From positions 558,001 to 622,000 of the forward strand of contig NAJO01000010.1 in NCBI GenBank assembly GCA_002077065.1: a DNA stretch of 64,000 nucleotides, read 5' to 3'. The notes under the pieces were generated by a model. It saw only the letters and a list, made by a program, of their open reading frames with translations, was not told where the DNA came from and ran no database searches. The position numbers and the translations under genes were made by a program. The stretch's first letter is position 1. Each line of letters begins with the position of its first letter. Shown here piece after piece: positions 9,622 to 19,864 of this stretch. The DNA comes from Cryoendolithus antarcticus (lineage: Eukaryota; Ascomycota; Dothideomycetes; Cladosporiales; Cladosporiaceae).

Positions 9622-11764
9622 ATGGCGTCCACTCAACGCGCCGTCAATGGCTTCGCTCGCGCGAGCGTAGCGCGACTAACTTTCCAGGCGACCCGGACTC
9701 AAGGACTGCAATGCGCTCAGCAGCGGACTTTCACCTCTGCAGTTCGGGCGCGGGTCCCTCGAACATGGCGGCGGAGCACAGCGATGCCCATATCGAGACT
9801 CGTACTCATACGAGCTGAATCCACCGCCGCAGCAGTAGACAACGCACTCAAGACGAAGGTCAAGGCTGTCAAGTCAAAGTCGCGCATAGTGCGATTCGCC
9901 GCACGAGCATTCGCAACACTCGGCTTTATTGTCGTCATTGCTGGCGTGGTTGTTGTCGGCTTCTTCATCTACGACGCCACAACTTACAGCTCATTGGGCG
10001 CAGATGCAGATATCCCGGTGTCAGAGCTGGCTCTGAACCCAAGACGAGGAGGGCCGAAGAATTTGCCCATTGCGGAATACTACCTTTCAGACGACGATTG
10101 CGAGGATTCAAAGGATACAAAGCACAAGCCGAAGCTGGTCATACTGGGCACAGGATGGGCGAGTGTGGCATTGCTGAAGCAGCTGAACGCTGGCGACTAC
10201 CACGTCACAGTGATTAGTCCTGAAAATCACTTCCTGTTCACGCCTATGCTGCCATCAGCGACTGTTGGCACGCTGGAACTCCGATCACTAGTCGAGCCGA
10301 TTCGCCGCATAGTAATGCGCGTCAGAGGGCACTTCCTCAAAGCTTCCGCGGTGGACGTCGAGTTCAGCGAGAAGCTCGTCGAAGTCTCATCAGTCGGCCC
10401 GACAGGTGAGGATCAGCGCTTCTACGTCCCGTACGACAAGCTTGTTGTAGGCGTCGGCTCGCAGACGAACCCTCACGGCGTCAAAGGTCTCGAAAACTGC
10501 CACTTTCTCAAGAACATCGCCGATGCTGGAAACATTCGCAACAAGATCATCAAGAACCTCGAGATCGCCTGCTTACCTACAACATCCGACTCCGAACGAC
10601 GACGTCTCCTCTCTTTCGTCGTCTCCGGAGGTGGACCAACAGGCGTCGAGTTTGCAGCCGAGCTCTACGATATGCTGAACGAAGATCTGTGCAAGTACTA
10701 TCCTCGACTTCTCCGAAATGAGATTTCCGTGCACGTGATTCAGTCAAGAGGCCACATCCTGAACACTTACGATGAAGCCTTGAGCAAGTACGCGGAAGCG
10801 CGTTTCGCCCACGACGGCCTAGACATCCAGACTAATGCACGCGTGAAAGAAGTCCGCCCGGACAAGATCCTCTTCTCGCAAAAGGACGAAACAGGTCAGA
10901 TCGTCACAAAAGAACTTCCGCACGGATTCTGCCTCTGGTCCACCGGTGTAGCACAGACAGACTTCTCGCAGCTCCTCGCCAAGAAACTCGGCGACGCGCA
11001 GATGAACCGCCATGCCCTCGAGACAGACACCCACCTCCGCCTCTCCGGCACCCCACTTGGAGACGTATACTGCGTTGGCGACTGCAGCACAGTGCAGAAC
11101 AATGTTTCCGATCACATCATGACGTTCCTCCGCACGCTCGCTTGGGAGAAAGGCAAGGACCCCGAGGAGATGAAGATCACATTCGCGGACTGGCGCGGGG
11201 TGGCGAAACGTGTCAAATCGCGCTTTCCGCAAGCCAGCGATCATTTGCGGCGACTGGACAAGCTGTTTGAAGCGTATGACAAAGATAAATCTGGTACTCT
11301 GGACTTCTCGGAACTGAATGAGCTGCTGAAGCAAATCGACTCGAAGCTGACCTCCCTCCCTGCGACAGCCCAGCGTGCAAATCAGCAAGGCGTCTACCTG
11401 GGACATAAGTTCAACAAGCTAGCTCACGCTGCGCCGGGCATGGCTATCAACGATATGGCTGACGGTGATATTGATGAGGCGGTCTACAAGGCGTTCGAGT
11501 ACCACCACATGGGCTCTTTGGCGTACATTGGCAACGGAGCGATTTTCGACATCAACGGGTACAACTTTGGAGGTGGACTATTTGCGGCGTACCTGTGGCG
11601 AGGAGCGTATTTTGCGCAGAGCGTTAGTATGAGGACGAGGGTGTTGTTGGCTATGGACTGGGGGAAGAGGACGCTGTTTGGGAGAGGTGAGTTGCGCTTC
11701 CTTCGATGGTGGATGGGTTGGGGTGGCTTTGCTGACTTTACGCGCAGATATGATGAATTACTAG
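9622..11764 (+). CDS. EF-hand alternative (type II) NADH:ubiquinone oxidoreductase, mitochondrial
   Basis: A rotenone-insensitive, non-proton-pumping NADH dehydrogenase of the mitochondrial inner membrane, related to NDE/NDI enzymes. Model: 9622-11686 joined to 11748-11764 (693 residues). The N-terminus is an Arg/Ser-rich presequence. A transmembrane segment follows at roughly residues 92-118, then two dinucleotide folds (VILGTGWASVALL near residue 172; VVSGGGPTGVEFAAEL near 334). A canonical EF-hand loop (DKDKSGTLDFSE, about residues 552-563) lies between the second fold and the C-terminal membrane-association region. The last intron is needed to reach the usual ending: the tiny final exon completes LFGRDMMNY. 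A single EF-hand is the hallmark of the calcium-responsive external enzyme described in Neurospora (NDE1), so an intermembrane-space-facing enzyme is inferred. Confidence 0.93.
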
Positions 11765-12236
11765 ATCGATTGGCCCGCGGGACAGAGTGTATAGACGTAC
11801 AGGTTGGCGGCGAGTACAAGCCGTTTACCTTTCGTACATTTCGATCATCATTGGAATCGACACCAAGGTTTCCGAGCTGCTAATCTTCGCTGCCAGAACA
11901 CTTTGTATCGATCTACTTGGCTCGGATCACGCCGGGAGCTTTTTGACCACGGCAAAGTAGTGCGTTCCCGCTCCACGTGCTGTCTCCTGAGTGTCGTCTG
12001 TTAGCTGATGTCGCCTCTCCTCAATCCACCCGAAGCGAACCGCGATGCGTTCTCATGCTTTGCACCCATGTCGGGTGCGGCGAATAGCAAAGTCTCTAAT
12101 GCTCATCATCTCCGCAGTTTGGACGAAAGTCAAATATTGAACGCACAACGCAGGAAACTGGGGAAATGTAGATACAGTGTAGGTGAGTAGTGCGCTCTCT
12201 TCATCGCTGTCATTTTCTTACTCTCGCTTGGTCGGA
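11765..12236. other. Intergenic, no gene recognised
   Basis: This 472 bp holds the 3' flank of the NADH dehydrogenase and the 5' flank of the next secreted-protein gene. Short plus-strand open frames are present but lack protein-like features. A GTGAGT at 12183 could be the donor of a 5' UTR intron; this is not established. Confidence 0.35.
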
Positions 12237-13569
12237 ATGGGCGCTTCTGCCACACTCGTGGCCTTGGTGGGCTTGCTGCTCACCACCGCCAGTGCGCACC
12301 CAGGAGCCAGGACACCCTCGCCCGCGCACATCTTCGCCCGACAGATGAATGCGAACTCGACATGCAACGCCTACGGCATAGTCTTCCAGAACGGCGGCTC
12401 CTACTTCATCAACACACTCTCGCAGGCTAATTTTACTTGCGTCACGCAATTCGAGGGCTGCAACAATGATACTGCCTCGATCATGCTGGTCAACGACCAG
12501 ACATCTGATCAGTACCTCTGCTCGGACGTGCCTACTGTCCCGGACGATTTCAATCGGATGTCCACTTGTCCGATCATGAAAAGCAAGATGAGCTCGGGCA
12601 TGTGGTCGATTCTGGCTTTGGGCAACAATGCGAACGGCAATCCATTTGCGTGGCAGAGGGATTTCACTCTGACCTGTGCACCGCAGCAGACCACGACTGT
12701 ATATGGGACCATCACGCAGACAGTCAGCTCGACGCCATTGACTTCCATCATTTGTAAGACTTGCTTGATGTGATCGCGCGTGTGATCAGGACTAATCTCG
12801 TGCAGCGACCTCGACTGTCAACTACACCTCAACAGTAGCAAACAGTGTGACAATAACAGATCCAGGAGCGACAACAGTACGTAGTCTGTCCTGATATCGT
12901 CGGAGCGAAAGCTAACGTGCATAGGTCCTCACGGCCACACCCGCCGAAGTCACTAGCACTACGACCAGCACCAAGACCTTCCCCTTTACGCGATGGACGC
13001 CCAGATTGATGACAGTCACCAAAACGCACACGGCTAGCTGTACAGTCCCACCCCGACCACGCTATCCAGATCCAGTCTGCCGCATTCTGCCAACGACGAA
13101 CCCGATGCCCGCAGTTTGGAAGAAGGCCCGCCCCGACTTTCCGGTCAACGTCGCGCACATGCAGAAGCGTTTCGAGAACCATGGCCGTGCTGCGCAACCA
13201 GTGCCCAAGCCTCACCATACGCATCCAAAGCGCGATGCTGACACTCCAACAATCACTGTCACGGCCTCGGACGCTCACGTCGCCACCACGACCATCGTCG
13301 CGCCAACATCGACTCTGGTCAGCACTAGCTTTGTGTCGGATACTTCGTATGTCACATTGCCGCCGGCTACGGTAAGAGCGCCGGAGCAGATGACGACGGT
13401 TACTGGGCCGGCGGAAACAGATTTCATCACTGAGATGGCGTATACGAGGGTTTACGCGACAAAGACGTTCACTTTGACGTGGACCTGGTCTGCTACCACT
13501 ACGCCAGCGGCGAGCGTGACGGCTTGTCAGAGGGCTGGCGGGCACTTTGGGGATGGGTGGGGATGGTAG
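12237..13569 (+). CDS. Secreted Ser/Thr-rich protein, function unknown (three exons)
   Basis: Model: 12237-12753, 12806-12876 and 12925-13569 (410 residues). Both introns are GT-AG and ~50 bp, and the joined frame stays open. The ATG at 12237 starts a strong signal peptide (MGASATLVALVGLLLTTASA). The open frame extends upstream only through non-ATG codons. The N-terminal ~150 residues form a Cys-containing domain with several Asn sequons. They are followed by long Thr/Ser/Val repeats (VTSTTTSTKT-type) interrupted by a basic, Pro/His-rich segment with two Lys-Arg sites (AHMQKR and HPKRDADT). These look like Kex2 cleavage sites, which would split the protein in the Golgi. No hydrophobic C-terminal tail is seen, so secretion rather than GPI anchoring is inferred. 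I do not recognise a named family. Confidence 0.7.
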
Positions 13570-13901
13570 ATGGTCAGGCTTAGTAGTCTGGTAGAGTCGA
13601 AGTATCGAGGTTGGAGTAAATGCGTGAAGATCGTCCAATAAGAGGTTTTGGAAAGCTTCTGAGCATCTTGACAGCTCGATCAAAATCCAGATGCGATTGT
13701 TGTCGTCGTTGGAGAATAGCGTAGTCGAGTGCCTTTCGAGCTGTAGGATGTCTCAGGAACCTTTTGTCGATCACTGCTTCCCCATACTCACGCTTCAGCC
13801 CCACTAATGAATGCTGACAACCGAACGACGCTCTGCGTGGTCTGACTGAATAATAGCGCCAGAAAGTCTTCTCCCGCCCTAGATAACAACACAGGCCCAA
13901 C
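13570..13901. other. Intergenic, no gene recognised
   Basis: This 332 bp tandem spacer holds the secreted gene's 3' flank and the Nudix gene's promoter. Minus-strand open frames here are low-complexity shadows without a start context. Confidence 0.4.
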
Positions 13902-15047
13902 ATGGACTCCCTCAACCTCTTCGGCCTCCGCTCCTACCTCCCCAAATCCCTCCCCCGCCTGCCCTCCTGGCCTCAAGTCCCCAGCGACGACGATGAACCC
14001 GGGCCATCTTCCTCCGCGAACACTTCCTCCACACCTGAACCAGTCTTTGACGAGAAGCACGCCTCGATGTCCCTAGCAGATCCCTCCCCAATTCCCGCGG
14101 GACCCAAGAGCTATCTCGACCTCATAAACGAATGCGATAACTTCCCTTACTACCACACGAATCCCAAGCTCTACCTCTCGCACGTCAACACCTACTACGC
14201 ATTGCACGTTGCGAAGTACCCAGACGTAGAGCTGGGATACCTACTCCCCTCCGTTGTGGAGGCTTTTCGGGGCCTGCCGGACTGGAGCATCAACGACACG
14301 GACCGCACCCTCACGCTCCTCGCTGGCGAGACAGAAGCAGAGCGCTCACAAGCAATAGCTCTCACGACCCAAGTCATGCGGGAAACAGGCTTCTTCCAGG
14401 TGTTGAAAGGCTGGCGAAACGAGCTCTACCCCGTCTACGGTCCTACTAGAGAACTCCTCTTCAGCATCGAGCGCGCCGCCTCCGCGCTTTTCGGCGTCGT
14501 CACGTACGGTTGCCATATGACGGCTTACACAAAGAGCGAGGACAGAGGTCTACGGATATGGGTGCCCCGGCGTGCAGTGACGAAACAGACGTACGGTGGT
14601 ATGCTGGATAACACTGTAGCTGGCGGGATTGCTACAGGTGAAAGTGTGCTGGAGAGTATGATCAGAGAATCCGCGGAAGAGGCTTCGCTGCCGGAGGAGA
14701 TGGTAAGGGAAAAGGCGAAGGCTGTAGGCACCGTCACGTACTTTCATGTTAGGGATCGGAGGGCAGGGGGTGAGACGGGCTTGTTGCAGCCGGAGTGTCA
14801 GTACGTGTATGATCTCGAACTTGGGGAGGATGTGGTGCCGAAGCCGAGCGATGATGAGGTTGAGAGCTTCGAGCTAAAGAGTGTCGAGGAAGTGAAGAAG
14901 GATCTGCGGGATGGGAGCTTCAAGCCAAACTGTGCGGTTGTGTTGCTGGATTTCTTTGTGCGGCATGGGATCATTACTGCGGAAGATGAGGATTATGTGG
15001 AGCTTGTTGCGAGACTGCATCGGAGGCTGGAGTTTCCTACGCAATGA
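13902..15047 (+). CDS. Nudix hydrolase with N-terminal DUF4743-type domain
   Basis: A single-exon gene of 381 residues. The first ~180 residues match the DUF4743 region found N-terminal to Nudix domains (YLDLINECDNFPYY segment). The rest is a Nudix fold. The Nudix box is clear: G-x5-E-x7-R-E-x2-E-E within GIATGESVLESMIRESAEEA (about residues 243-262), holding the metal-binding Glu residues. The closest characterised relatives are budding-yeast YJR142W and plant Nudix enzymes reported to hydrolyse damaged thiamine diphosphate, so a housecleaning role on oxidised thiamine cofactors is inferred. No targeting signal is obvious. It converges on RPB8. Confidence 0.85.
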   Translation: MDSLNLFGLRSYLPKSLPRLPSWPQVPSDDDEPGPSSSANTSSTPEPVFDEKHASMSLADPSPIPAGPKSYLDLINECDNFPYYHTNPKLYLSHVNTYYALHVAKYPDVELGYLLPSVVEAFRGLPDWSINDTDRTLTLLAGETEAERSQAIALTTQVMRETGFFQVLKGWRNELYPVYGPTRELLFSIERAASALFGVVTYGCHMTAYTKSEDRGLRIWVPRRAVTKQTYGGMLDNTVAGGIATGESVLESMIRESAEEASLPEEMVREKAKAVGTVTYFHVRDRRAGGETGLLQPECQYVYDLELGEDVVPKPSDDEVESFELKSVEEVKKDLRDGSFKPNCAVVLLDFFVRHGIITAEDEDYVELVARLHRRLEFPTQ

Positions 15048-15402
15048 GCAGACTTTGCAGCTTGCGACAAGCCTTCGAATCACTGCCCTACCTTGCCAGG
15101 ATGCAGCCCATCCGCGCCGCTGCCTAGCTTGCTCGCTGCGGCCATGGGCCGCCGGACGCACGAGGCTCGCACTACTAGCGCGCCAGCTCCCTCGATCAAT
15201 ACTCCGGCCAGTCCGCAGGCGTTCGCGACTCAGGGCACCCACAGGCTGCGCCACCGCATCCCGGACCACAAGCTTCGTGGAGCATACCGAAAGGATGCTC
15301 ACGCCCGTGTCCTAGCTCTCCTTCGCCCCAGATGCGCCCGGAGTGCACCGGGACCGGAGTCCAGCAATTCTGTTCGTGACACCTCGTCCCGGAAGGTGCA
15401 GC
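15048..15402. other. Convergent 3' intergenic region, Nudix / RPB8
   Basis: This 355 bp lies between two converging stop codons. A plus-strand open frame runs through it into the RPB8 gene, but it starts only with TTG, is rich in Arg/Pro/Ser and is antisense to a real gene. I see no gene here. Confidence 0.4.
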
Positions 15403-15880
15403 TCACTTCTTTAGCAGCATATAGACATGATCGATCCGTAGAGGCGACAGTTTTTTGTGAGGTCCATCGAGACACAGCAGTAATCCCCCAAACGAGACAT
15501 AGCATTTTCTGCACGCTGTCAGCTCCACCCTTCGATCACCACATGCGCACTCCCACTCACATCGTCTTCCCCTCCTCTCCCTCCTCGAATCGATACACCT
15601 TCCCATAGCACACATAGTCATACATGTCCGCCAGCGTTTGCTCTCCCTTCTTGTCCCTCCACCCTCGCTCATCCTTCGTGCCATCTAGGTTCAGCGTTGT
15701 CGCCAGCAGCATCGAGACTTCGTCGCCCGCGGACATGGGATACAGCTCATGGTTGACATCCAAGGAGAGTGCCGTAGCCGAGTCTTTCGAGGCGCCGATG
15801 ACCCGAGTCACTCGATCGTACTTGTCTTGAGTGAGAGTGGTGATCGTGAAGGTCTCTTCGTATAGTGTGGCGTCGGACAT
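15403..15880 (-). CDS. RPB8: RNA polymerases I, II and III common subunit Rpb8 (RPABC3)
   Basis: Rpb8 is an OB-fold subunit shared by all three nuclear RNA polymerases. Model on the minus strand: 15880-15561 joined to 15508-15403, removing a 52 bp GT-AG intron (141 residues; yeast Rpb8 has 146). The N-terminal half shows the family pattern LYEETFTITTL, KYDRVTRV and DVNHELYPM. The second exon supplies the conserved ending CYVSFGGLLLCLDG and VYMLLK. Without the splice the protein would stop just before this segment, so the intron is well supported. The gene is divergent from MLH1. Confidence 0.93.
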
Positions 15881-16190
15881 GATTGGGGCTGATCAGCCTT
15901 ACACTGGCTAATTGTCGAAGTTCGGAGGGGTGGACGGTGAAGCTAGGATGTGCTTCGGCGCATGCAGTAGGGCATAGCTTGGGACGTGTGCATGTGAATA
16001 GCGATTTTCTGGGTGCCTGAATTTGAGCCTAATTGTATTGCCTCATCGCGTCTCAAGTACGACGCGACTACCTTAATGAGCAAGATAAGGAGTTCAAACT
16101 AAGATCTGCCTTATGCGCTCCAGACCATCCCCCTGATCGCACTGATCTGTCTTGTGGGAAAGTGTCGATTCCTGAAGAACGGCTTGAGCC
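15881..16190. other. Divergent promoter region, RPB8 / MLH1
   Basis: This 310 bp separates the start codons of RPB8 and MLH1 and should carry both promoters. No definite element was recognised. Confidence 0.4.
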
Positions 16191-18341
16191 ATGGCAGCGG
16201 ACATAGCACCCATGACAGCGCCTTCGCCCCCACGAGGCACGAAGCGGAAGGCAGATGAGATGATCGGACCACGACGCATTCGCGCGCTTCACGAAGATGT
16301 CGTCAACAAGATTGCAGCTGGAGAGATCATTGTTGCGCCCGTTCACGCTTTGAAGGAGCTCATCGAGAATGCTGTGGATGCTGGATCCACCTCACTGGAA
16401 ATTCTGGTCAAGGACGGTGGGCTCAAGCTACTGCAGATCTCCGACAATGGTTGTGGCATCAACAAGGATGACATGGCTATCTTGTGTGAGCGATTCACAA
16501 CCTCGAAGCTTAAGGAGTTCGAGGACCTGCAATCTATTGGGACCTACGGTTTTCGTGGCGAAGCACTGGCAAGCATCTCACATATCGCCCATTTGTCGGT
16601 CACGACCAAGACGGCAGACTCAAGCTGTGCTTGGAAGGCTCACTATGCTAGTGGCAAGTTGGCGCCTCCCAAGGCTGGTCAGAGTGCAGAACCGAAAGCA
16701 TGTGCTGGTAGACAAGGCACACAGATCCAAGTAGAGGATCTCTTCTATAATGTTCCCACCCGACGCAGAGCCTTCAGATCTGCGAGTGAGGAGTACAACA
16801 AGATTGCAGAGCTTGTGGAAAAGTACGCAGTGCATTGTGCGCATGTAGCGTTCAGCTGCAAGAAGGCTGGCGAATCCGGAGCTGGCATTGCGGTGCCCGT
16901 GTCCGCTACTGTCAAGGATCGAATCCGCATCTTACACAGCGGCTCAATCGCGAATGAAATGGTGGACGTCGAAGTCGCGAATGAACAGTATGGCTTCAAG
17001 GCGAAGGGCCTAGTGAGCACAGCCAACTACATTGGCAAGAGGACCACGATGCTTTTGTTTATCAATCATCGCTCTGTCGATTCATCGGTCATCAAGCGTG
17101 CACTCGAACAGACCTACTCCAGTTTCTTGCCAAAGGGCGGAAAGCCATTCATCTACCTCAGCTTGGACATCGAACCGAATAGAGTGGACGTCAATGTGCA
17201 TCCCACGAAGCGAGAAGTCAACTTCCTTAACGAAGATGAGATCACTGAGATGATATGCGATGAGGTAAGAGTGAAATTGGGTACGGTCGACAGGAGCCGT
17301 ACTTTCATGACCCAAAGTCTACTCGGTGGAGGCAAGATGCCAAGCATCAGCAACGGTCCTTCAATTCCCGAGGATGCCACTGCAACGCCCTCATTATCGA
17401 AGCAGACATCGCTCTCACGCTCATCGGCGCAGAAGCCGGCCGAGAACAACATGGTGCGCACAGATGCCAAGAGCCGCAAAATCACTACCATGCTCCAGCG
17501 TGCTTCATTTCCTTCACGAGGAGAAGGTGCCGAGGGCATGGACTACGATTACACCGATCGTGAAATGACCATATGTCGCCTCTCCACGGTAAAGGAATTG
17601 CGTGCCTCCGTCCGCGACGACATGCATAACGAATTGACGGATGTCTTCGCCAACCACACATTCGTCGGCGTTGTCGACGATCGCAAACGCATGGCTGCCA
17701 TACAAAGTGGGGTGAAACTGTACCTCGTGGACTACGGTCTCATCTCGGCAGAGTACTTCTACCAACTCGGCCTGACAGACTTCGGGAACTTCGGCGCCAT
17801 TCGTTTCAGCACACCGCTTGACCTTCGCCAGCTCCTGAAGATCGGCGGAGAGCAAATGCAAGTCATCGAGCCCGAGACCGCAGAGCTCGATTGGGATAAA
17901 GTCATCACCAATGTCCACGATCAGCTGTTGTCGAGACGGGACATGCTGATGGAGTATTTCACAATCGAGATATCAGAGCAAGGTGAGCTGCTGACCATGC
18001 CCTTGATGGTGAAAGGGTACATGCCCTCAATGGCAAAATTGCCGAATTTTCTCCTCCGACTTGGTCCCCACGTTGATTGGAACGACGAGAAACGCTGTTT
18101 TGCGACCTTCCTACGCGAGCTCGCGAGCTTCTACGTACCGGAGGCTTTGCCCGCACATTCCACTTCTGGCAGTTCTGACGACGAGGCTGTTGCGAAGAGG
18201 CGCGATGAGCTGTATCGTGTGATTGAGAATGTGCTGTTTCCGGCGTTCAAGGCGAGGCTGGTGGCTACACAAGGCTTACTTCGGGGAACGCTGGAGATTG
18301 CTAACCTGAAGGGACTATATCGCGTGTTCGAGAGGTGTTGA
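16191..18341 (+). CDS. MLH1: DNA mismatch repair protein Mlh1
   Basis: Mlh1 pairs with Pms1 (MutL-alpha) or Mlh3 to act downstream of MutS homologues in mismatch repair and meiotic crossing-over. The gene is a single exon of 716 residues. The GHKL ATPase motifs are intact: ELIENAVDAG (motif I, near residue 56), DNGCGI (motif II) and TYGFRGEALASI (motif III, near residue 117). The NVHPTKREVNF segment of the N-terminal domain is present, followed by a variable Ser-rich linker. The C-terminal dimerisation domain ends in the strictly conserved FERC tail. An N-terminal extension of ~25 residues precedes the ATPase domain. Confidence 0.97.
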   Translation: MAADIAPMTAPSPPRGTKRKADEMIGPRRIRALHEDVVNKIAAGEIIVAPVHALKELIENAVDAGSTSLEILVKDGGLKLLQISDNGCGINKDDMAILCERFTTSKLKEFEDLQSIGTYGFRGEALASISHIAHLSVTTKTADSSCAWKAHYASGKLAPPKAGQSAEPKACAGRQGTQIQVEDLFYNVPTRRRAFRSASEEYNKIAELVEKYAVHCAHVAFSCKKAGESGAGIAVPVSATVKDRIRILHSGSIANEMVDVEVANEQYGFKAKGLVSTANYIGKRTTMLLFINHRSVDSSVIKRALEQTYSSFLPKGGKPFIYLSLDIEPNRVDVNVHPTKREVNFLNEDEITEMICDEVRVKLGTVDRSRTFMTQSLLGGGKMPSISNGPSIPEDATATPSLSKQTSLSRSSAQKPAENNMVRTDAKSRKITTMLQRASFPSRGEGAEGMDYDYTDREMTICRLSTVKELRASVRDDMHNELTDVFANHTFVGVVDDRKRMAAIQSGVKLYLVDYGLISAEYFYQLGLTDFGNFGAIRFSTPLDLRQLLKIGGEQMQVIEPETAELDWDKVITNVHDQLLSRRDMLMEYFTIEISEQGELLTMPLMVKGYMPSMAKLPNFLLRLGPHVDWNDEKRCFATFLRELASFYVPEALPAHSTSGSSDDEAVAKRRDELYRVIENVLFPAFKARLVATQGLLRGTLEIANLKGLYRVFERC

Positions 18342-19864
18342 TGGGTTCACGGCGAGCAATGAAGGAAATGCTCGAGGAGAAATCGCTTTCGGACGGAGGC
18401 ATAACGCTTGAAACACCACGCTTGGTCTGGGATATGCTGCTGGTCGCTACGCTGGCGACAGATAGCGCCGCCTACCACATTCGCTTTGCTGACAGTCATG
18501 AGGCAGCGTTGCGACGTAAGCAAGCGTGCGCTCTGCTTCGTCACGCATGCGCCGCCCCAGACCTCCGCGTGATCGTAAGCCATCGAATGGGCTCCAGCTG
18601 CGTTGCTATGGCTGTTCTCTTTAAACCAGGTAAGTGACTTCCTCTGGTCCTTTCCTGATCCCTTTGCCTGCAATGCTACATCTTCGTGTTAGAGCACCTG
18701 ATCGACACGTTGGACCTGTCACCTGCGTTACAGAGTGAAGTATCTCTCAGTGAGCCTCGGTATATTGCTCTGCAGGTCGTGCTGGTGCCTTCGCTTATAT
18801 CGCATGCATATAGCTCAGCGCGTGGTACGGTACCTGGTGGACCAGCTGAAGCACCGTGAGCTATAAACGCACGGTGATGACGAGTGACGCCACGGACAAC
18901 ACACAGAGACTGCGATTCAGCCACATCGGTCATACCAGTCGAGTGGACGGTGATGCAACGCCCATCCGATGCAAAACGACAGCGTTCGTGCACACGCTCG
19001 GCACGCATGATCCTGCACGTGGACATACTCAACGGGACTATGCAGCACGCAATCCTCATGCTCTGCTAACAACAAAACCCATGTAGTGTTGGAACACCAC
19101 CTGCTAGCTACACATCGCCGCAACGACTTCCGGGATCCCGGCATTGGTACCGTCTTCTTGCCAACAGCAACGTGTGGGTCTCCACGACTCGCGTCAGCCA
19201 GTATCAGGTACGCGTCGAATTTAACCACTAGATTTGATCCGAACATGGGGCAAGGTTCGGTTAGAATGCGGAGAAGGGAGCTTAAAGTCAACCATAACCG
19301 CCGATCTTTGACGGCTATGTCGATCATATCTACGTTAGGCAATGGCTGAACGGCTTGTTCTCTAGCATTCGCAGTTCGACCGAGGCAACTTATCCTGCAG
19401 CCTCACCTCTCTTCCGGTACTTTTCATTTCCTTATTTGCGCTGCGACGTATCCGCGTGCACCTGCTTTTATACCGACGACCGGCGCCTTGCACGTCACTC
19501 GACAGGCGAATATATAGGCGAGCACTGGCGCCATACCACCCACCAATGAAACGCGGCACTTTGTTGCTGATCGAGCTCCATCGAAGATGCCGTCGCCAGC
19601 AAGAGGGTCCGGCGCGTTTCTGTATGTCAGTAGTACCTTGAAGTCACCACGAGTGAGCGTGGCGCTCGGCTACACAAACCAACATGGCGACTGAGTTCAT
19701 ACGGCTACCACGTCTGCATCTCCGGAACCTGTGTAACGCTCGCATCACGCCTCGGTGTCAATATATGTACCGAAGTCAAGGGGATTATATGGGTAGGTGG
19801 TGGTGTTTTCTCGCGAACTCTTCCTGCACATCCACTCTCCTCTATTCTTCTGTCGCCGTAGCAC
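18342..19864. other. 1.5 kb without a recognisable gene
   Basis: No protein-like reading frame, tRNA or known RNA was seen. Short open frames on both strands start with non-ATG codons or have random composition. One begins with TTG across the MLH1 stop codon and is not credible. A GTAAGT donor-like site lies near 18630. AT-rich TATA-like runs (near 19467 and 19508) sit a few hundred bases before the peroxidase start and could belong to its promoter. The stretch could hold a non-coding transcript or a decayed gene. Confidence 0.4.

Noticed and set aside
12183..12236. Upstream extension of the secreted protein frame
   Set aside because: Starts with GTG and adds 18 codons before a perfect signal peptide; nuclear fungal genes start with ATG.
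15093..15608. 171-codon plus-strand frame near RPB8
   Set aside because: Begins with TTG, is Arg/Ser/Pro-rich and antisense to both RPB8 exons.
18335..18637. 100-codon frame across the MLH1 stop
   Set aside because: TTG start, no domain, no codon pattern unlike chance.
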